Part shown: piece by piece, positions 1 to 14,849 of the stretch
How the letters are laid out: the number at the start of each line of letters is the position of its first letter
Numbering within the stretch: the first letter of the stretch is position 1
The notes under the pieces: model-generated
Database searches by the model: none
What the model was told of the DNA's origin: nothing
Seen by the model: only the letters and a program-made list of their open reading frames with translations
Translations under genes and position numbers: made by a program
Source: Panax quinquefolius
Taxonomy: Eukaryota > Streptophyta > Magnoliopsida > Apiales > Araliaceae
DNA length: 64,000 nt
NCBI GenBank assembly: GCA_020205615.1
Contig: CM035162.1
Location: 37,252,464-37,316,463, forward strand
Reading direction: 5' to 3'

Positions 1-236
1 CAAGGAAAACCAACATGATGATCATACTTCCAAATTGAAGTCATTGTTGCTTATAGCTTCCGGTTTAGCTACCAGAATACTATCTCAAATTACTGAAGAT
101 ATATTTTGTTTCATCTTATGATTAAAATCTTTAAATTGACAAAGTGGATCATCTTAGCGAGGAAAAGTTATTAGTGTTGCAAATATCTAATTTGTTGGAA
201 CCTCGGACCAAGCTGATGAAATACAGATATCTTTAC

Positions 237-3200
237 CTCTTGTACTTTGTTTCCTGCTCGAGCAAGCAACTTGTATTGATTCTCAAACATCGACGCCATA
301 TAAACCTGCAAAAAGATTTAAATAAAGATAAAATGAGTTCCACTAGAAGGGCTCATAACTTGCGAGCAAAGAGCACAAAATTAGGTGAGCACAGATCTAA
401 GGAACAAAATATCAAATTGCATGTGGTAAACTGAACTTCATCCTTTTTATCTTCTTCTTTTTTCTCTTTTTTTTATAAGTAGCGTCAACTTTTTCTTATT
501 TGCAATTAACTACCAAGCTTTGCATCTAACAATGACATTTACTCAGATGTCAAAGTAATTGGAGGTTGATATAAATAATACTCCATTCGTTCCACAAAAA
601 GAGTCCCATTTGTGAAAAAATAATAATAAATTTGTCCAACAAAAAGAGTCATCTTTTTGTTGATAGTTGTATAAAATGACATAATATCCTCAATTTAGCC
701 ATCACAATTTAATTATCACGTCACCACTACAAAACTATCAACTTATTATTTTAGGGGTAAACATGGAACAAATACATCCTTAATGTTGCAAAATTTGCAA
801 ATGGAGTACTTTTTGTAGAACTAAGGGAGTATGAACAATTTCTAATTTTTAGAAGTGTATAACCTGATGTCGTTTCTTAAGGAGAACCAATAAAATATTA
901 ATTACTTATGTATCAAATGAAAAAGAAAAAAAAAAAGAGAAAAGGAGAACCTAGAGTTGGTTTCTAGGAATAAAATTGTAGACGGAACTGTGATACGTAT
1001 TTGGTGTTCGTTATATATATATATATAGGGACTGATGCATGACTACCACTAGATGGGAGCACTATTCCATCTATTGCATCAAGGACTGTCCAATGTAAAA
1101 TTTAACGGTCATGTTTATATGAAAAAAATACCAAGGAAAAGACTAAGATCTGAAAGGGGGGATTACATTTTTAATCATCATTTGAGTCAAATAATAACAC
1201 CTTCCGCCCCTCAGAGGACCGGAAGGCCTTATTCATGGGATAACCCAAAAATCTTATGTTACCAAAAGATTCCTCATACCAAAAGATAATCAATCTTATG
1301 TTATGAAAAGATTCTTGTTACTTTTTCATGGGGTATAATATATTGTTATCATTTTTACATATCCTATTCATCTAGTATCAATTCACTATAAATACCAAGC
1401 TTGTTCTTTTTAACAATATGATGATATTAATTATGAAAATAAAAAATTACAATTAATAGTTTTTAAAGTAGTTTATGATAATATTAATTATAATAAATTA
1501 ACCCTTATCAAATTTAATTTATTTTAATTTAAATTTTAAAATTAACTTTATAAATTAAAATACGACACAAAGCACTATTATGTATTTATGTCTTTTTAAC
1601 GACAAGAAGCACTATTATGTCTTTTTATCCAAACCACTTTTTAATGTTTACCTTTGAGCTGTACTTATAATACAATTAAGGAATTTTTTCTTTTTTTGCA
1701 AAAATAAATAAATATAAATTTAATTTCACATTTTCTTAGCATTTGTCCCGATGGTATACCTGACTTTTAAAAGTTTTAATAATTACAATTCTATCAATTA
1801 AAATAAATGAACTCTTAAAAATTTTAAAATAATTTTGTTGTAAAATAACTTTATAAAATTAAAATACTATTCTTTTTTTGGAACGAGCACTATTAGTCAA
1901 CCACTTTTCGATATTACCTTTGAGTTGTGCTTATAATATAATAAATAAATAATTTTCTACATTTTTACAAAATTAAAATAATGAAGAATGAAGAAGGTAT
2001 GGTGCATCTTCCTTAGGGGTGACATGGCAAAGTGGCATCAATCTATGATGAGAATGAAGAACTCTTCTTAATTATGAGTCAGCCAATAAAGGGTCATTAA
2101 GTTGAGCCTAAATATATACGTGTCAGTGTGTCGCTACTCTAGGTACGGAATGTGTTATTATTTGATTTAAATGAGGGTTAAAAATGTAATTGCCCTTTCG
2201 GGCCTTAGTCTTTTCCTTCCACTCCTTAGAGGAGCGGAAGGTATTTTTTTCATATAAACATGACCGTTAGATCTTACTTTGGATGGTCCTCATGCACTAG
2301 ATGGAATAGTGCTCCCATATACTGCTAGCCATGAAACAATTCCATATATATATATATATATAAAGAGTATCAAAGTCTTCCAAATGCAAATAAATGGTTG
2401 ACATGATTAGACTGATTCATCGTGACTCTATGACCAGCAAATTTCACCTTTGCAAGAAGTAGCTTCTTGCAGGGCGTTCATATATGCAAAAATAAATGGA
2501 ATGTCAATTAAGTACCTTCAGCTTTTATTAGCTATTACCAATAACCCATACATAGCTAAATATAAATAGGGGGAATTGCATGCAAAACAGGGGGGATGAC
2601 AAACAGAAAAAAACAATATCAAAACCGTCAAGCTTGATAAAATGATATAGTCTTGATCTTATAAAGCCAGGATATTAAATACCTGAAATGTTGGGGCCAA
2701 ACCAGGACTCAGAAAATAACGACCTCTTGATACAGATTGGATCCCTTTGTATTGATTTAGTTCTTTTATAAGCATTTCCACATCAACCCACTGTCCAGTT
2801 TTTGGTCAGACAGAGAGAATTAGACATAAGCATAACAATACAAATGTATATGGTGAAACTAAGTAGCGTAACCGTCTATATATGGATAAGATTATCAATT
2901 TATCACAGAAGAATTCCTCCATTAAAACAACTTTTCTTATCAGTTATCCCAAGTCTTACAGTAAAATGCATGACCTACAACTTCATCTCGGGTTTCCACT
3001 TGATTGAAACTGCGTACAAGCTTTATACCTCAATATATAAATGTTTCATATCTTAGTTGTAACTATCCAAACACAGGTTTCCTCGAACTCAAGAGGATTT
3101 TTTAGCTGTAAAATAATTACCATAGATCTAAACTAAGTGCCAGAAATAGATCTACCGTAACAGCCTAAAGTTATATTGGCCATCAGGAGTTTCCTGTTCC

Positions 3201-6200
3201 AAAAATAATGAAGCAGAAAGACCAGAAAAAGAATATAATCGAGCATCGTCTTACAAAAAATTGCAAGGAAACAGGCCATCAGAATTCCTTGCCCGTGGTA
3301 CTGTCATCTAATCGAACAATGATATAAGGGAAGTTTTGTGAAACCATTTCTATAAAGAATTGGAAACAGAAAACATTTCAAGTAATAACATCCACGAGGG
3401 CTTGGCTCTAGGAAATGAATTATAATTCAATAATGTTAAAAATAATCCTAAAACTGGGACTCTACCTGATGTCACACCCGAATAATACCAGCCAAATTCC
3501 TTGAAAGTAATTAATGGCCTTGATTAAATATAAATGCAGGCCAAAGAAAGTCCCTGGTTGAATGTTAGTTATTTGAACTCATGTGAACAAGAAATAAAAA
3601 AAGTACTACTTAAAAATGACAACCAAAAAAACATGGGTAGGCAGAAAAAGAAGCTGAATAGAAATACATGTGTGCTCCCATAAGGACAGAGGCACAAGAA
3701 TAGATACACAGACCAAATAATGGACAATATACGTTATGTTTTGAAGAAAAACTGGGATATAAAGTAGAATAAGCTTAAGGTCTATGTTCCTTTCCCCATA
3801 TAAACTGCAACACTAAAGCATAATCCAAGTGTTCAGTAAAAAGATCATCTTAATACAAAAGACAAATTTTATAAATCTGAAGTTATTGATGTGAATGTTA
3901 TAGCCTTATAGGTCTTCACGAAATTTTATGTCCCAGATCAGTGCAACCAACAAGCCACAAAAAGAGAAACATGCATTAGGGGTAAAACCAACAACCTTAG
4001 TATCTGCTTCTGCTGCGGCTAATTCTCCGCCCAAGGACTCATGATCACCTATTACAGCCTCCAAGGCCTCGATCAGTGGATCTGGCTGCCATAGGAGAAG
4101 CCACGTATATTATTCCACATGTAGTGAATAGCTTCATTAATTAATTACTGACATCCATATATCAAACAAGCAAGAGCAATACCACTATTTCCTTTAATGA
4201 AAGAAAAATGCGTTCAAGTGAAAAGTCTAATTGGTGAACTTTTGCCTCCACAACCTGCATGTAAAAGATATTATCAAGAACTGGATTAAATTTATTTAAA
4301 TAATAAAAGTAATTAGATTTGAAACAGTAGAAACATGTTAAAAACTTTACTTCCAGAACACGGACAGCGAAGTTACACCAACTAATAAGTAATATATCAA
4401 TGGATATATGGAAAAGCCTATCGCTTTTAGCAGCTATATAATAATCATTCCAATCATTTGTCTATAGGACATATCTGTATTCTAGACTAAGAAAGAAAAC
4501 ACTGTTACTTGTAAATTAGCAAGCAAGCTAAATGAATACCTGGCCAATTTTGAAATATGATTCTGGGTCCAAAGTGGCATCCCATGATACTTCTGTCTGG
4601 TGAATCAATGCAGGGACTCCTTCAACCTACATTGAAATATTTAGTCCAGATATGCTTAGAAATAGGCTACTAAATGAGTGATGATCTCATAGTCTTGACT
4701 CCATTGCTGAAGATAGATAAAGTAATTATTAAAAGTGTGCGAGAGGGCGGGATAATACTTTGATTCATAATTGAAGCACAAATAACGATGAAAACAAAGG
4801 GCAAACCTTGAAAGGATGCCAAGAAGAAAAAATCTAGAAGTTCTAAGAGGAGCTCAAAAGCCAAAGGACACGTGTTTCATTAATCATCAAAAAGTCCTTG
4901 CCTAGCCATCATGAGTACTATTTATAAGAAAATAAGATACTATATCCTTAATAAAACTAAATATGAATCATCGATCAACTCTAATAACAGCCAGCCCCTA
5001 ATTAATAAAAAATATATATATACAGTATTGCCACAGTAACGTGAATAATGATGTGACCAGTACTTTTCTTATTTTTCAGAATTCTCCTGCATTAGAAAGT
5101 AGTTGAGTCCTAAAAGAAAGGAGATCCTATCATAATCCAATGCCTAATTGGTTTGATTACTTTTTGCATTTTACTCACAAGGCTGACAATGAGATCAGAA
5201 CACTCCAGGATAACATGTATCTAATAATACAAGCAGCAGAGATTTAATACCTCAACAAATATACCAAAGTAAGTGATCTTTTTTATGCAACATTTCACTA
5301 CATCCCCAATGTTCAGTTTAGCCTGAAATGAACAAATACCGTTTGAGCATAAAAATAAAATAATTTGTTTCATCATAACAAGAAGAAGCACTATACAAAA
5401 AGAAAGTGAAAAAATAAATAATTACAGAACTAGAAAAACTACAAAGTATGCTATCTACTATCTAGAATATTAGAGGTAACCGATCGCACTAGAAGACAGC
5501 TTTTCTTGCTGAAAAGAGTCACCACTTACCACAATGTTATTATTTCTCAAAAATCCAAATAGGGCAGGAGTAGTGATTCTACCAATGCCAAATTTGAAAA
5601 TAGTTCAAGATTTGACATATTAATACAGTTGAAAGCTGATTCATCAAGCACTCTGTTTAAGAAGAAATTCCGTATCAAAATTTAAGGAGAAACACCACCC
5701 ATATGTAAATTTGATTACGTAAAAGTATCCAACTTATTTCGTTCTGCTTTCTTCTTTTTACCCTTTTTTTTAACTTAGGGATGCGTTAGATGAAACTATC
5801 AAGACAGTTGTCAATATCACCCAACCTGTTTATTAAATGTTACCATTCTTACAGACTTCGAAATAGTGTTACCATGACCAAACCAAACAGAAATCAAAGA
5901 AGACTTTGCTAGTAGATCAAAATGTTTTAGCCATGACAATGATGTAAGGAATCTATTAACAAACAAAAAACATGCACCATTAGTTTAAATTGGATAAAGT
6001 TTCTCACCATGAGTTTTCTCTTTCTTTCAACTAATTCTTCCTTCTCCTTCGGCTTCACAGAAAATATTAGCCTTCTAGATTTTCTGTCAGCCAATATCAC
6101 ATTTACTTTGAATTTCTGCAAAAGTAAGAAATTTTAATTTTTTTGTTTGGAAAAAATATTTGTGATTTGGAAATTAAATCAAGTAGTCCAGGACGATTGA

Positions 6201-9200
6201 CCTGTCCAACAAAGGATGACAAGAAGTTGAGTTTCTCTTGGTCATAAATCGTGAGAAGATCTTCAAGTTTCATATTTGATGAAATTTCTCCACCAACTTT
6301 ATGGTCAATTTGTGGATCTAGGCTAGAATTAGAAGTAGTATCCTTGCTTGTAGCCTCATAGCTTCCAATAATGCTCAGATTTTGCTTGTACACTGAAGGG
6401 TCCAAGCCTTTCCTTCTCAACCAAGACTCAAAAGCTAAGTACTTATACTTGGCTGCCAGATTGCGGTATGGTAAAAATCCAATCAAAGAGCCGAAAGATA
6501 CCTGCAAAGCAGTAAAACAAAATTCAAAAAGGAAAAAAGGAATAGAAACATAAATTGTGATTGCACGTAATAACAGAAATGTGTGCTTAACAAAGTGGTG
6601 AACTACATTGCGAGTTTACATACAACAAATCCTCTAGTGCTGGAGCTTATCAATTCCACTTCTTCTCTTCCTCCGGTGTTAACCAGATCTTCAGCCCTTG
6701 TCCAGTCCGTATCTTCACGTTCCTAATATGTATATGGCACTCAGCATCCATCATATGATATTGCTCAACTAAAACGAGTAAAAGGAATTTAAAAGTTAAA
6801 TATTAATCATACTTTTATGGGTGATGCTGTAAGGAGGTTCTCAAGCTCTACAGCACTGTCATAACATTCAGGACTCGCAAGAATCATCTCTTCTCCAAGA
6901 GCATTTGAAGATCCTTTTACAGATTGGTCTAATCTGAAACATCATGACTGATGAAACCAGAAGTTGTGGAAGGAAAAAATGATGTAAGAGATTGCAGCCA
7001 AAAATACCTTGCTGGTTTATTCAGAGAAACTTCTAGATACATACTGGCGTTTGAATCCGCTAATTTTGACTCAGGTGCTACAATACTAGCAGAAGTTTTC
7101 ACAGCAGAACCAAAATTACTCTGCTGAAATGGCTGTAATCCTTGAAAAAAGAGGAAGATAAAAAAATCAAGAACAATATTAATTTCTTAATGTCAATATA
7201 ATTCATAAGCAACATAGTTGCATTACCTGGTACAGAGTCATTCTGCTGTTCATGATCACTTAAGAGCGAGATATTCCCCTTTTCCACCGATTGGTCAGGA
7301 TTGATCTTTGATGCATTCACCATTTTGGTCGATGAAGTTGCAGTTTCCAACCTATTTTCAGTAGCACCTTTAACAGTGGTGGATTTAGTATGATCCTTAG
7401 GAGCTTCTTGTTCGCGATCAATATCCAACATCTCAGGCCTTTCTATAAGTTCAACATTGTTTGATTTTTCAGCAGATAATGATTCACTGTTGATACTCTT
7501 CTTCTCCAAAGCATTAGTAACTTTTGCAACAGGATCACCAGAAGACTCTTGTTTGATATCACGATTGGAACAAACGGGCTCAGGCTTTCTTATCAATGTC
7601 ATGTCACTAAACCTTTCCTTTGCTTTCTCTTTGCCCATATTTACTGACAAATTTGGTTGAATTTTCAACCTCGACTGTTTACCAGTCCCAACATCATCCT
7701 CGCTGAACATAGATGGTTTCCGCAAAATAACATCAGGAACACGATCTTTAGTATTATCCACTGCTTTTACAGCTGGTAGGCTTGGTCTTTTTATGCCAGA
7801 AACTTTTGGCTTATCATCAACTTCAAATTTAACTCCTTTCTTGGGCACAGGTCGTACCAAATTCAACCCATCCAATGAATTTGATGACTGCCTTTTTGTA
7901 GACCCATCAAAGGGAACCTCCTCTATATCATAACTTATCCCTTTACCCTTCTTCTTGTAAAATAGTTTCTCAATCTCCAAATTAGACAAATCCGGGTTCA
8001 ACTTTCTACCAACTATCTGAAAATCCACAAATTTTAAGCTTGTCACAAACTTCCACATTTTTTTAAGAGGCCAGAGAATTCTCTTATAAACAACCAACTT
8101 GTACAAGAAAACAAATGTAGCACACTCCCTTGTATAAACCCATAAGTATCATCAACACTAACCTGAGTATACTAAAAAAAATAGAAAAAGAAAAACAATA
8201 GTTGCATAATTGCATATTAAGCAATTATAGTAGGTTCTCGAACTGTCATGCACATGTTATGATGTTAACACTATATTGTAACCTATGTTACAACTTACAA
8301 GTACTCTTCTGAATGGGTGAAGAACCCATGTCATACACCCGACACCCAGACATGGGCGTGGGGTTTGGCATTTGTGTTGGACACACCACGTGTCTGATAG
8401 AGAAGACTAAAAATGAGAAAAGAAAGATCAAGGAAAGAAGGTATAAGTTCGCTTTGAAAGACGAAGAAAAAAATGTTTGATAATGGATTGTATTCATGTT
8501 CATCTATACGCTTTATTGTAATGGGGTTTGCTCAAGGAAGCCAATATAGTTGCACGAGTTGTCAAAATTTTTACCTAAAGATAGTATCTAGACAACCATA
8601 TCCAAATATTACACAATTTTCAGCAGTGTCCAAGTGTATAAAAAACAGACTTTACCAAATGCAACACCAGACACATACCACCACCCACACCCAAGTTCAT
8701 ATAACATAGCTTGTAACATTTTTTCAATTCTCAGGAAACTAGCTACTAAAGCTGAAAGTTCCTCAAGTTCCAATTTGAAATAAATAAGGAACACTAAATC
8801 TTATGATTGATCAAAAGCATTCAACTAATGTATTGCTCCAAAATAGAGAAAATCAACTTTTGAAACTTATTAATTAATTTTCTAACTTCTCAACTTACTG
8901 AAAATAAAAAACCATACTTCTGAATCAAAGTCCAATGGCCATAAATTAGGTGAGTATCAAACTCCATAAAAATCAAATTTGAGCCATACGTTTCCAGTAA
9001 TTATAGCTTATACCTAAATCCTAATTACAAATATATAGATAGCATAAACCAATAAACCAATGTTCTAAAAGGCGCCAGGTAGGAGGCCGGGGGCCTAGCG
9101 CCTAGGCGGGATTTTTTATTTTAAGCCAATTTTAATATTTTATCTTACATTTATCCAAACAAAACAATAATATAAAGCAAAAATATATATAATAAAGATA

Positions 9201-10106
9201 ATAAAGACATTTGCTTAAAGTTCAAACACATCCATATTGCTAATGTCAAAATTCAAACACAAACATGCAATTGTTCAAAATTCAAACATATTTTAACGTA
9301 TTAGTTTTATTCATAAACAATATCGCTATTAAATAATAAATTTAAAATTTCAAGAATTTAATTTAATATTAAAACTTAAGAAACTAAACATAAATTTAAG
9401 AATTATATTGAATTAAATTAAATATTACAAATGTATCATCATTTATATAATTTGAAGTTGGTACAAGTTCAAAAAATTACAACTATAATAAAATTATCCA
9501 TTTTGACTTGATATTGTTCACTTTTCTTGTTGTTGTGATTTGATATGCTACAACTTGTATTATAAATATGATAAATCATTAAAAAAATAAATATATTAAG
9601 ATTTGAGTAGTTATTAAATAAATAAAAACTTCTAGACCCAGCCTAATTTCCTGATTTTTTGCCGGGTCTAGGTGAGGCGCCACGGGGCCTAGGCCAAAGA
9701 GGACCTACCACCTAGGCAGGGCCTAACGCCTAAGCGGGACACCAAGGGAGCTTAGCGCCTAGGCGGGCTCAAGGAGGCCTAGCGCCTTGGCGGATGCCTA
9801 GATATTTAGAACACTGGCATAAACCCAATAGCACCCTAACAAATATTCAAACATAATTTGATACAGATTGGGGAAGAGAATCACCTTGGCGAGAGTAAGT
9901 TTTGGGTCTTCACCGAGCATCTTGCCGAACTGGAGCTCCATTTGGTCCCACTGGTTAAGTCTAGGTTCATCTTTTGAAGCTAAAACTACAAATTTTCTGG
10001 ATTTTCGAGGCAGAGAAAGTTTCGTAAATCGAATTGGGTATGAAATTGAAGGAGCTAACAATCGAAAATCAGATGAATTAATAGCTCTGATAGAGATTCC
10101 GTCCAT
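237..10106 (-). CDS. S1-domain RNA-binding protein, plastid-type (3' end beyond window)
   Basis: I built the gene from minus-strand exons at 10106-9885, 8016-7227, 7140-7008, 6933-6813, 6722-6624, 6501-6202, 6115-6008, 5322-5251, 4626-4540, 4254-4183, 4085-3996, 2790-2683 and 305-237. All junctions are GT..AG, and phases match through 757 codons with no stop. The last exon lies left of position 1. The N-terminus (MDGISIRAINSSDF..., rich in Ser and Arg) looks like a plastid transit peptide. Residues 75-440 are charged low-complexity linker. A first S1-like unit covers about 450-580 (motif GFLPYRNLAAKYKYLAFESW). A canonical S1 repeat covers about 593-668 (KLNIGDVVKC ... YFGIFVEV ... LIHQTEVSWD). 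From memory the layout and length match Arabidopsis At1g12800, a chloroplast S1 protein linked to rRNA processing; the orthology is inferred. Introns 1 and 12 hold transposons. The exact donor of exon 10 (4183 or 4186) is uncertain. Confidence 0.85.
581..829. mobile_element. Stowaway-like MITE in intron 12 of the S1 gene
   Basis: The element starts CTCCATTCGTTCCACAAAAA and ends with the near-complement CTTTTTGTAGAACTAAGGGAG. It is flanked by TA on both sides (579-580 and 830-831). The length of about 250 bp, the AT-rich core, the CTCC...GGAG ends and the TA target duplication are typical of Tc1/mariner-derived Stowaway MITEs. It lies between exons 12 and 13 of the S1-domain gene. It has no coding capacity. 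Confidence 0.7.
1026..2350. mobile_element. Long terminal-inverted-repeat element in intron 12 of the S1 gene
   Basis: The left arm, about 1053-1230, and the right arm, about 2135-2318, are inverted copies. For example GGGAGCACTATTCCATCTA at 1055 recurs inverted near 2300, and AACGGTCATGTTTATATGAA recurs inverted near 2255. Weaker symmetry continues outward to TA-dinucleotide tracts on both sides (about 1013-1026 and 2345-2362). The 0.9 kb core is AT-rich with no ORF. The long arms suggest a non-autonomous Mutator-like or similar DNA element. I found no exact target duplication, perhaps because insertion was into the TA tract. Confidence 0.6.
9058..9817. mobile_element. hAT-like non-autonomous element in intron 1 of the S1 gene
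   Basis: The ends are inverted: CCAATGTTCTAAAAGGCGCC at the left, and at the right the complement of a CCAGTGTTCTAAATATCTAG-type end. GC-rich subterminal repeats of the type GCGCCTAGGCGG occur at 9075-9110 and many times at 9665-9800. The core is very AT-rich. The flanks CATAAACC (right) and AATAAACC (left) may be an imperfect 8-bp target duplication. This fits a small hAT-derived element of a kind common in plant introns. No ORF is present. Confidence 0.55.
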
Positions 10107-11537
10107 TTTTGAGTAATCAAAACTAAACTCATTAGTAGTTGATATAAATAATAAGCATTGAGATTAATGGGTTTGATTCGCTCTTCCTAGCTTTACTGTG
10201 TGTGTTTTTCTGGCTCAAGAGGTTCCGCAAAAATATGAGGCAGTGCGGGAAGAAGAGCTGATGAGTGGTGGTGTAATTATCTTCTTAATTTTATATAGTA
10301 TACTGAAATGCAAAAGTGTCCTCCTATTTGTACTTCTTTTGCAAAACTTACACCCCAACTTTTATTTTTTCAAATCTCTCCCTTCCAGAATATTTGAATC
10401 GTGCAAAAGTCACATTTTATGTAATTTTTTTCCCCATATACTCAAATTATTTCAGTTCAATTCATCACTTAAGAATTGACAACAATTGACCACTTTAAGA
10501 ACATAAGTGACTATAAATAAAGTTTAGAGACCACTTTGACACTCACCCATAATTTTAAAGGACAAAAGTGTCATTCAACTCTCTTTTTTCCCGTATAAAG
10601 ACTCCTATTTACCTGCTTTGAAAATATTAGAATTTGTTTTCGTTTTATGTTTACTTTAAAATAACAAGTTCATTGTTTAATAGTGATAGCATATATACTA
10701 ATAAAATTATGATGTCAAGTTAAGAGAATTATGTCATTTTAAATTATTAGCAACGAAAGAAGATTCTGTTTATTGATTTATTATTTTATAAATAGAACTT
10801 TTTTGTACGGATGGGGTATTAAAAGAAAAGTAATTTTCTATATGCACACACACTATTAACAATTTATTTAATAGTAAAATTATGTAAAAGTTAATAAATC
10901 TAATCTGTAATTTAATTTAAATAATAAGACTCACTACGACTTTTTTCTTTCTATTTATGCACCATTATTTGTGCATAATTTGTGTACACATAATTACTTT
11001 AATGAATGTTTATTTAACAAAATAATTAATTATTCTTTAGTATATTTTAAGGGTAAATAAGTCATTACAATAAATTTATTTTTAATTTTTTTCTTAAGCC
11101 ATCCCTTGGACCTTAGGTCGACAAATTCTTTTTATATGCGTAACATTATTTTTGTACATAAGACATCTTTTGCAAAGCAAATATTTTAGAAAACTGATAT
11201 TTCTCTATTATTTTTTAATATTTTCACACGTTAGAATCCACATATTTATTGATGTGCTGAATTTTTATTACCTAATATGTAAGTTATACTTGTAAGAATA
11301 TCAAAAAAGTAATGTCAGAATATCAATTTCTATATTTTAATGTTGAGCCAGACAATATTACTTAAATCATGCACTGAGAACAACTCAACTATCTTTGCAG
11401 TTTTACAGTTTTAAGATAGCAAACAGTTACATATAGGAGCTTCTTCTTGTTGAAATCTATGTGCGCGCTTTTCTACTACATTGTGAACTAAAATGTTCCT
11501 AAACCATAAATTTCATACAAAAAAAAATTGAATGATA
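10107..11537. other. AT-rich spacer upstream of the S1 gene
   Basis: This spacer includes the presumed promoter and 5' UTR of the minus-strand S1 gene, next to position 10107. I see no convincing TATA box and no other coding region, RNA gene or repeat. Confidence 0.5.
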
Positions 11538-11820
11538 CTCCCTATGTTCTTTAATGTAAATCGTTTTAAAGAAATGTTCTTGTTCCTTAATATAAGTCGT
11601 TTGAGAATCTCAAGTAAGTATTAATTGTTTAGTTTTCAATATTACCCCAAATAATAAATATAACTTTGGTTCTCTTACTATTTTTTGCCCAATAAATAAC
11701 ACTTTCTTTTTTCAATACAAGGACAATATAGACAATTGATAGTATATTTAATGCTTTATAATTATTTTCTTAATACTTGTGCACAACTCTAAAACGACCT
11801 ATATTAAGGAACGGAGAGAG
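11538..11820. mobile_element. Stowaway-like MITE
   Basis: The element begins CTCCCTATGTTCTTTAATGT. It ends with the inverted counterpart ATATTAAGGAACGGAGAGAG and is flanked by TA at 11536-11537 and 11821-11822. Internal AAATCGTTTTAAA and AAAACGACCTATATTAAGG extend the inverted ends. The 283 bp size, AT-rich core and TA duplication are characteristic of Stowaway-type MITEs. Confidence 0.75.
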
Positions 11821-12359
11821 TAGATTTTTTTAGATACTGAATTGAATCGGGTTCTTTTTTTATTTATCCAATTCGCCCACATGTATCATTAATACTAGAA
11901 AAAAATTCTTTTTTTTTTGTCCTAGCTTATGATCTAAACGAGTCGCACATACACCCCTAATACATGTTCCTCAACGTTGGGAACTTCCCCAAAGCGTGGG
12001 GATTAATTTTGTGACATTTCTGATTGATTCTCTTGTATTTCTAATAAGTTGTTTAATGGTTAGCATGTTGAATAATATAAATTCACCTAAACCGGATAAT
12101 TATAAATTGCTCTACTTCTACTTAATATTTTATTAAATTCGACCATAACAGAAAATCCGAAATCATGAATTTGTGCGAAATACGAGCTATTTTCACTCAA
12201 ATGTAAGTATGAAGCAGATATTGTGCTATGACTCTTCTATGTGCAACATTATTATAGTCAGTAGCACTTCTAGTTATTATATTTTTTAAAAATTAATTCT
12301 TTTTTGTAAAAGAAATCCTTAATTAAACGAGTCATTTTCTAACAACGTCAATAGTAATA
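11821..12359. other. AT-rich spacer, no gene seen
   Basis: I see only AT-rich unique-looking sequence between the MITE and the fold-back element, with no reading frame or structured repeat that I can support. Confidence 0.5.
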
Positions 12360-12903
12360 TGATGTTACAAATTATGGGAGAACCACACCTTAAAAACTAG
12401 TTAGATTAAAATTGGAGAGTTCAAAATTTATAAATATCCCACATCAAAGTCTCATACCATCGATGTGGGACACAAGTCTCATACCTTGCAATTAGGATCA
12501 TAACATTCCACCACGCTTTGCAGTTCCGGTGCCCACGCGGGCTGACTTTGCGCTAGACGAATCTACCTTAAAAGCTAGCTTTTAAAGTGTGGCTGTCCCA
12601 TGGTTTGTAACAATTGGTATCAAAGCCGTTCACTATCTCCCCAGTTGCAATCGTGCGACGAGGGTGGTGACATCGGTATTGCAGTGTTAAGCTCGGGCTA
12701 GATTCGTTTCAAGCAAAGTCACCTGCGTGGTAGGCAAGGCTCATGGAGTGTAGTGGAATATTATGATTATAATTGCAAGGTATGAGACTTGTGTCACACA
12801 TCGATGATATGAGACTTTGATGTGAGATATTTATAAACTTTGAGTTCTTCAACCTTAACAACTATCTTTTAATGTGTGACTCTCCTATAGTTTGTAACAT
12901 ATG
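12360..12903. mobile_element. Fold-back / TRIM-like element with primer-binding-site motif
   Basis: The outer arms, about 12360-12530 and 12730-12903, are inverted copies. For example CCCACATCAAAGTCTCATAC near 12436 returns inverted near 12810, and TATAAATATC is present on both arms. In the middle GGTTTGTAACA is followed by ATTGGTATCAAAGCC at 12609-12623. This resembles an LTR end followed by an initiator-Met tRNA primer-binding site, as in terminal-repeat retrotransposons in miniature. A copy of the arm end also lies next to this motif. The whole may be two small LTR-like units in head-to-head order. No coding capacity. Confidence 0.5.
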
Positions 12904-13289
12904 ATTCAAAGATCATAATGCAACTCCTCTAGGATTTAATTTGAGGAACATTTCCATTTCATCTTTGCATTTTCTAGAAATTAATAATGTTCTTATTTAT
13001 TGAATGAGTATCCCAGGATCAAAAACAGTAAGACTGCATATATCTGACCTTTCTCGATCAGTCTGCTATTTGCAGGAATCTTGTACACTGGGTAAAAGTG
13101 TATAACCTAACGAATACCTTTCACATGCTTGATAATCAAACCTAGAGTACTATGAATTCATGTATTTTTTTTTGGTAGAATGAATTCATGTAATTAAAAA
13201 CGTACAAACAAAATTAGATAAAATCATGTGATGCAAATCCACACGGATATTTAGAGCTAGTCATGTAACCAGAAGTAGTGATCGATCGA
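12904..13289. other. 3' flank of the LIM gene
   Basis: This is AT-rich sequence downstream of the LIM gene stop codon (the gene is on the minus strand). It probably includes the 3' UTR. No repeat or other gene is visible. Confidence 0.4.
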
Positions 13290-14772
<1,483 letters not shown>

Positions 14773-14832
14773 TTTTCCCAAATTCCCTTTAATTTCACCA
14801 AATAATATTCAACTCTTAAATTGAATTTAGAG

Positions 14833-14840
14833 TTTATAAA
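14833..14840 (-). promoter_or_regulatory. Possible TATA box of the LIM gene
   Basis: TTTATAAA (reads the same on the minus strand) lies about 61 bp upstream of the LIM start codon at 14772. Position and sequence fit a plant TATA box with a short 5' leader. No transcript evidence is available from sequence alone. Confidence 0.35.
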
Positions 14841-14849
14841 GTTGATTGT

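Noticed and set aside
7457..7660. Plus-strand ORF of 67 codons
   Set aside because: Antisense shadow of exon 2 of the S1-domain gene.
7099..8106. Continuous minus-strand ORF of 335 codons taken as one exon
   Set aside because: It includes intron sequence at both ends. Splice sites at 8016 and 7227 and phase with neighbouring exons define the true exon.
10198..10479. Plus-strand 93-codon ORF upstream of the S1 gene
   Set aside because: Phe/Leu/Ser-rich translation of AT-rich spacer with no family resemblance.
12609..12623. Possible tRNA-related gene from the TGGTATCAAAGCC motif, here and at the other PBS sites
   Set aside because: Only the 3'-end complement of tRNA is present, as expected for primer-binding sites. 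No cloverleaf can be formed.
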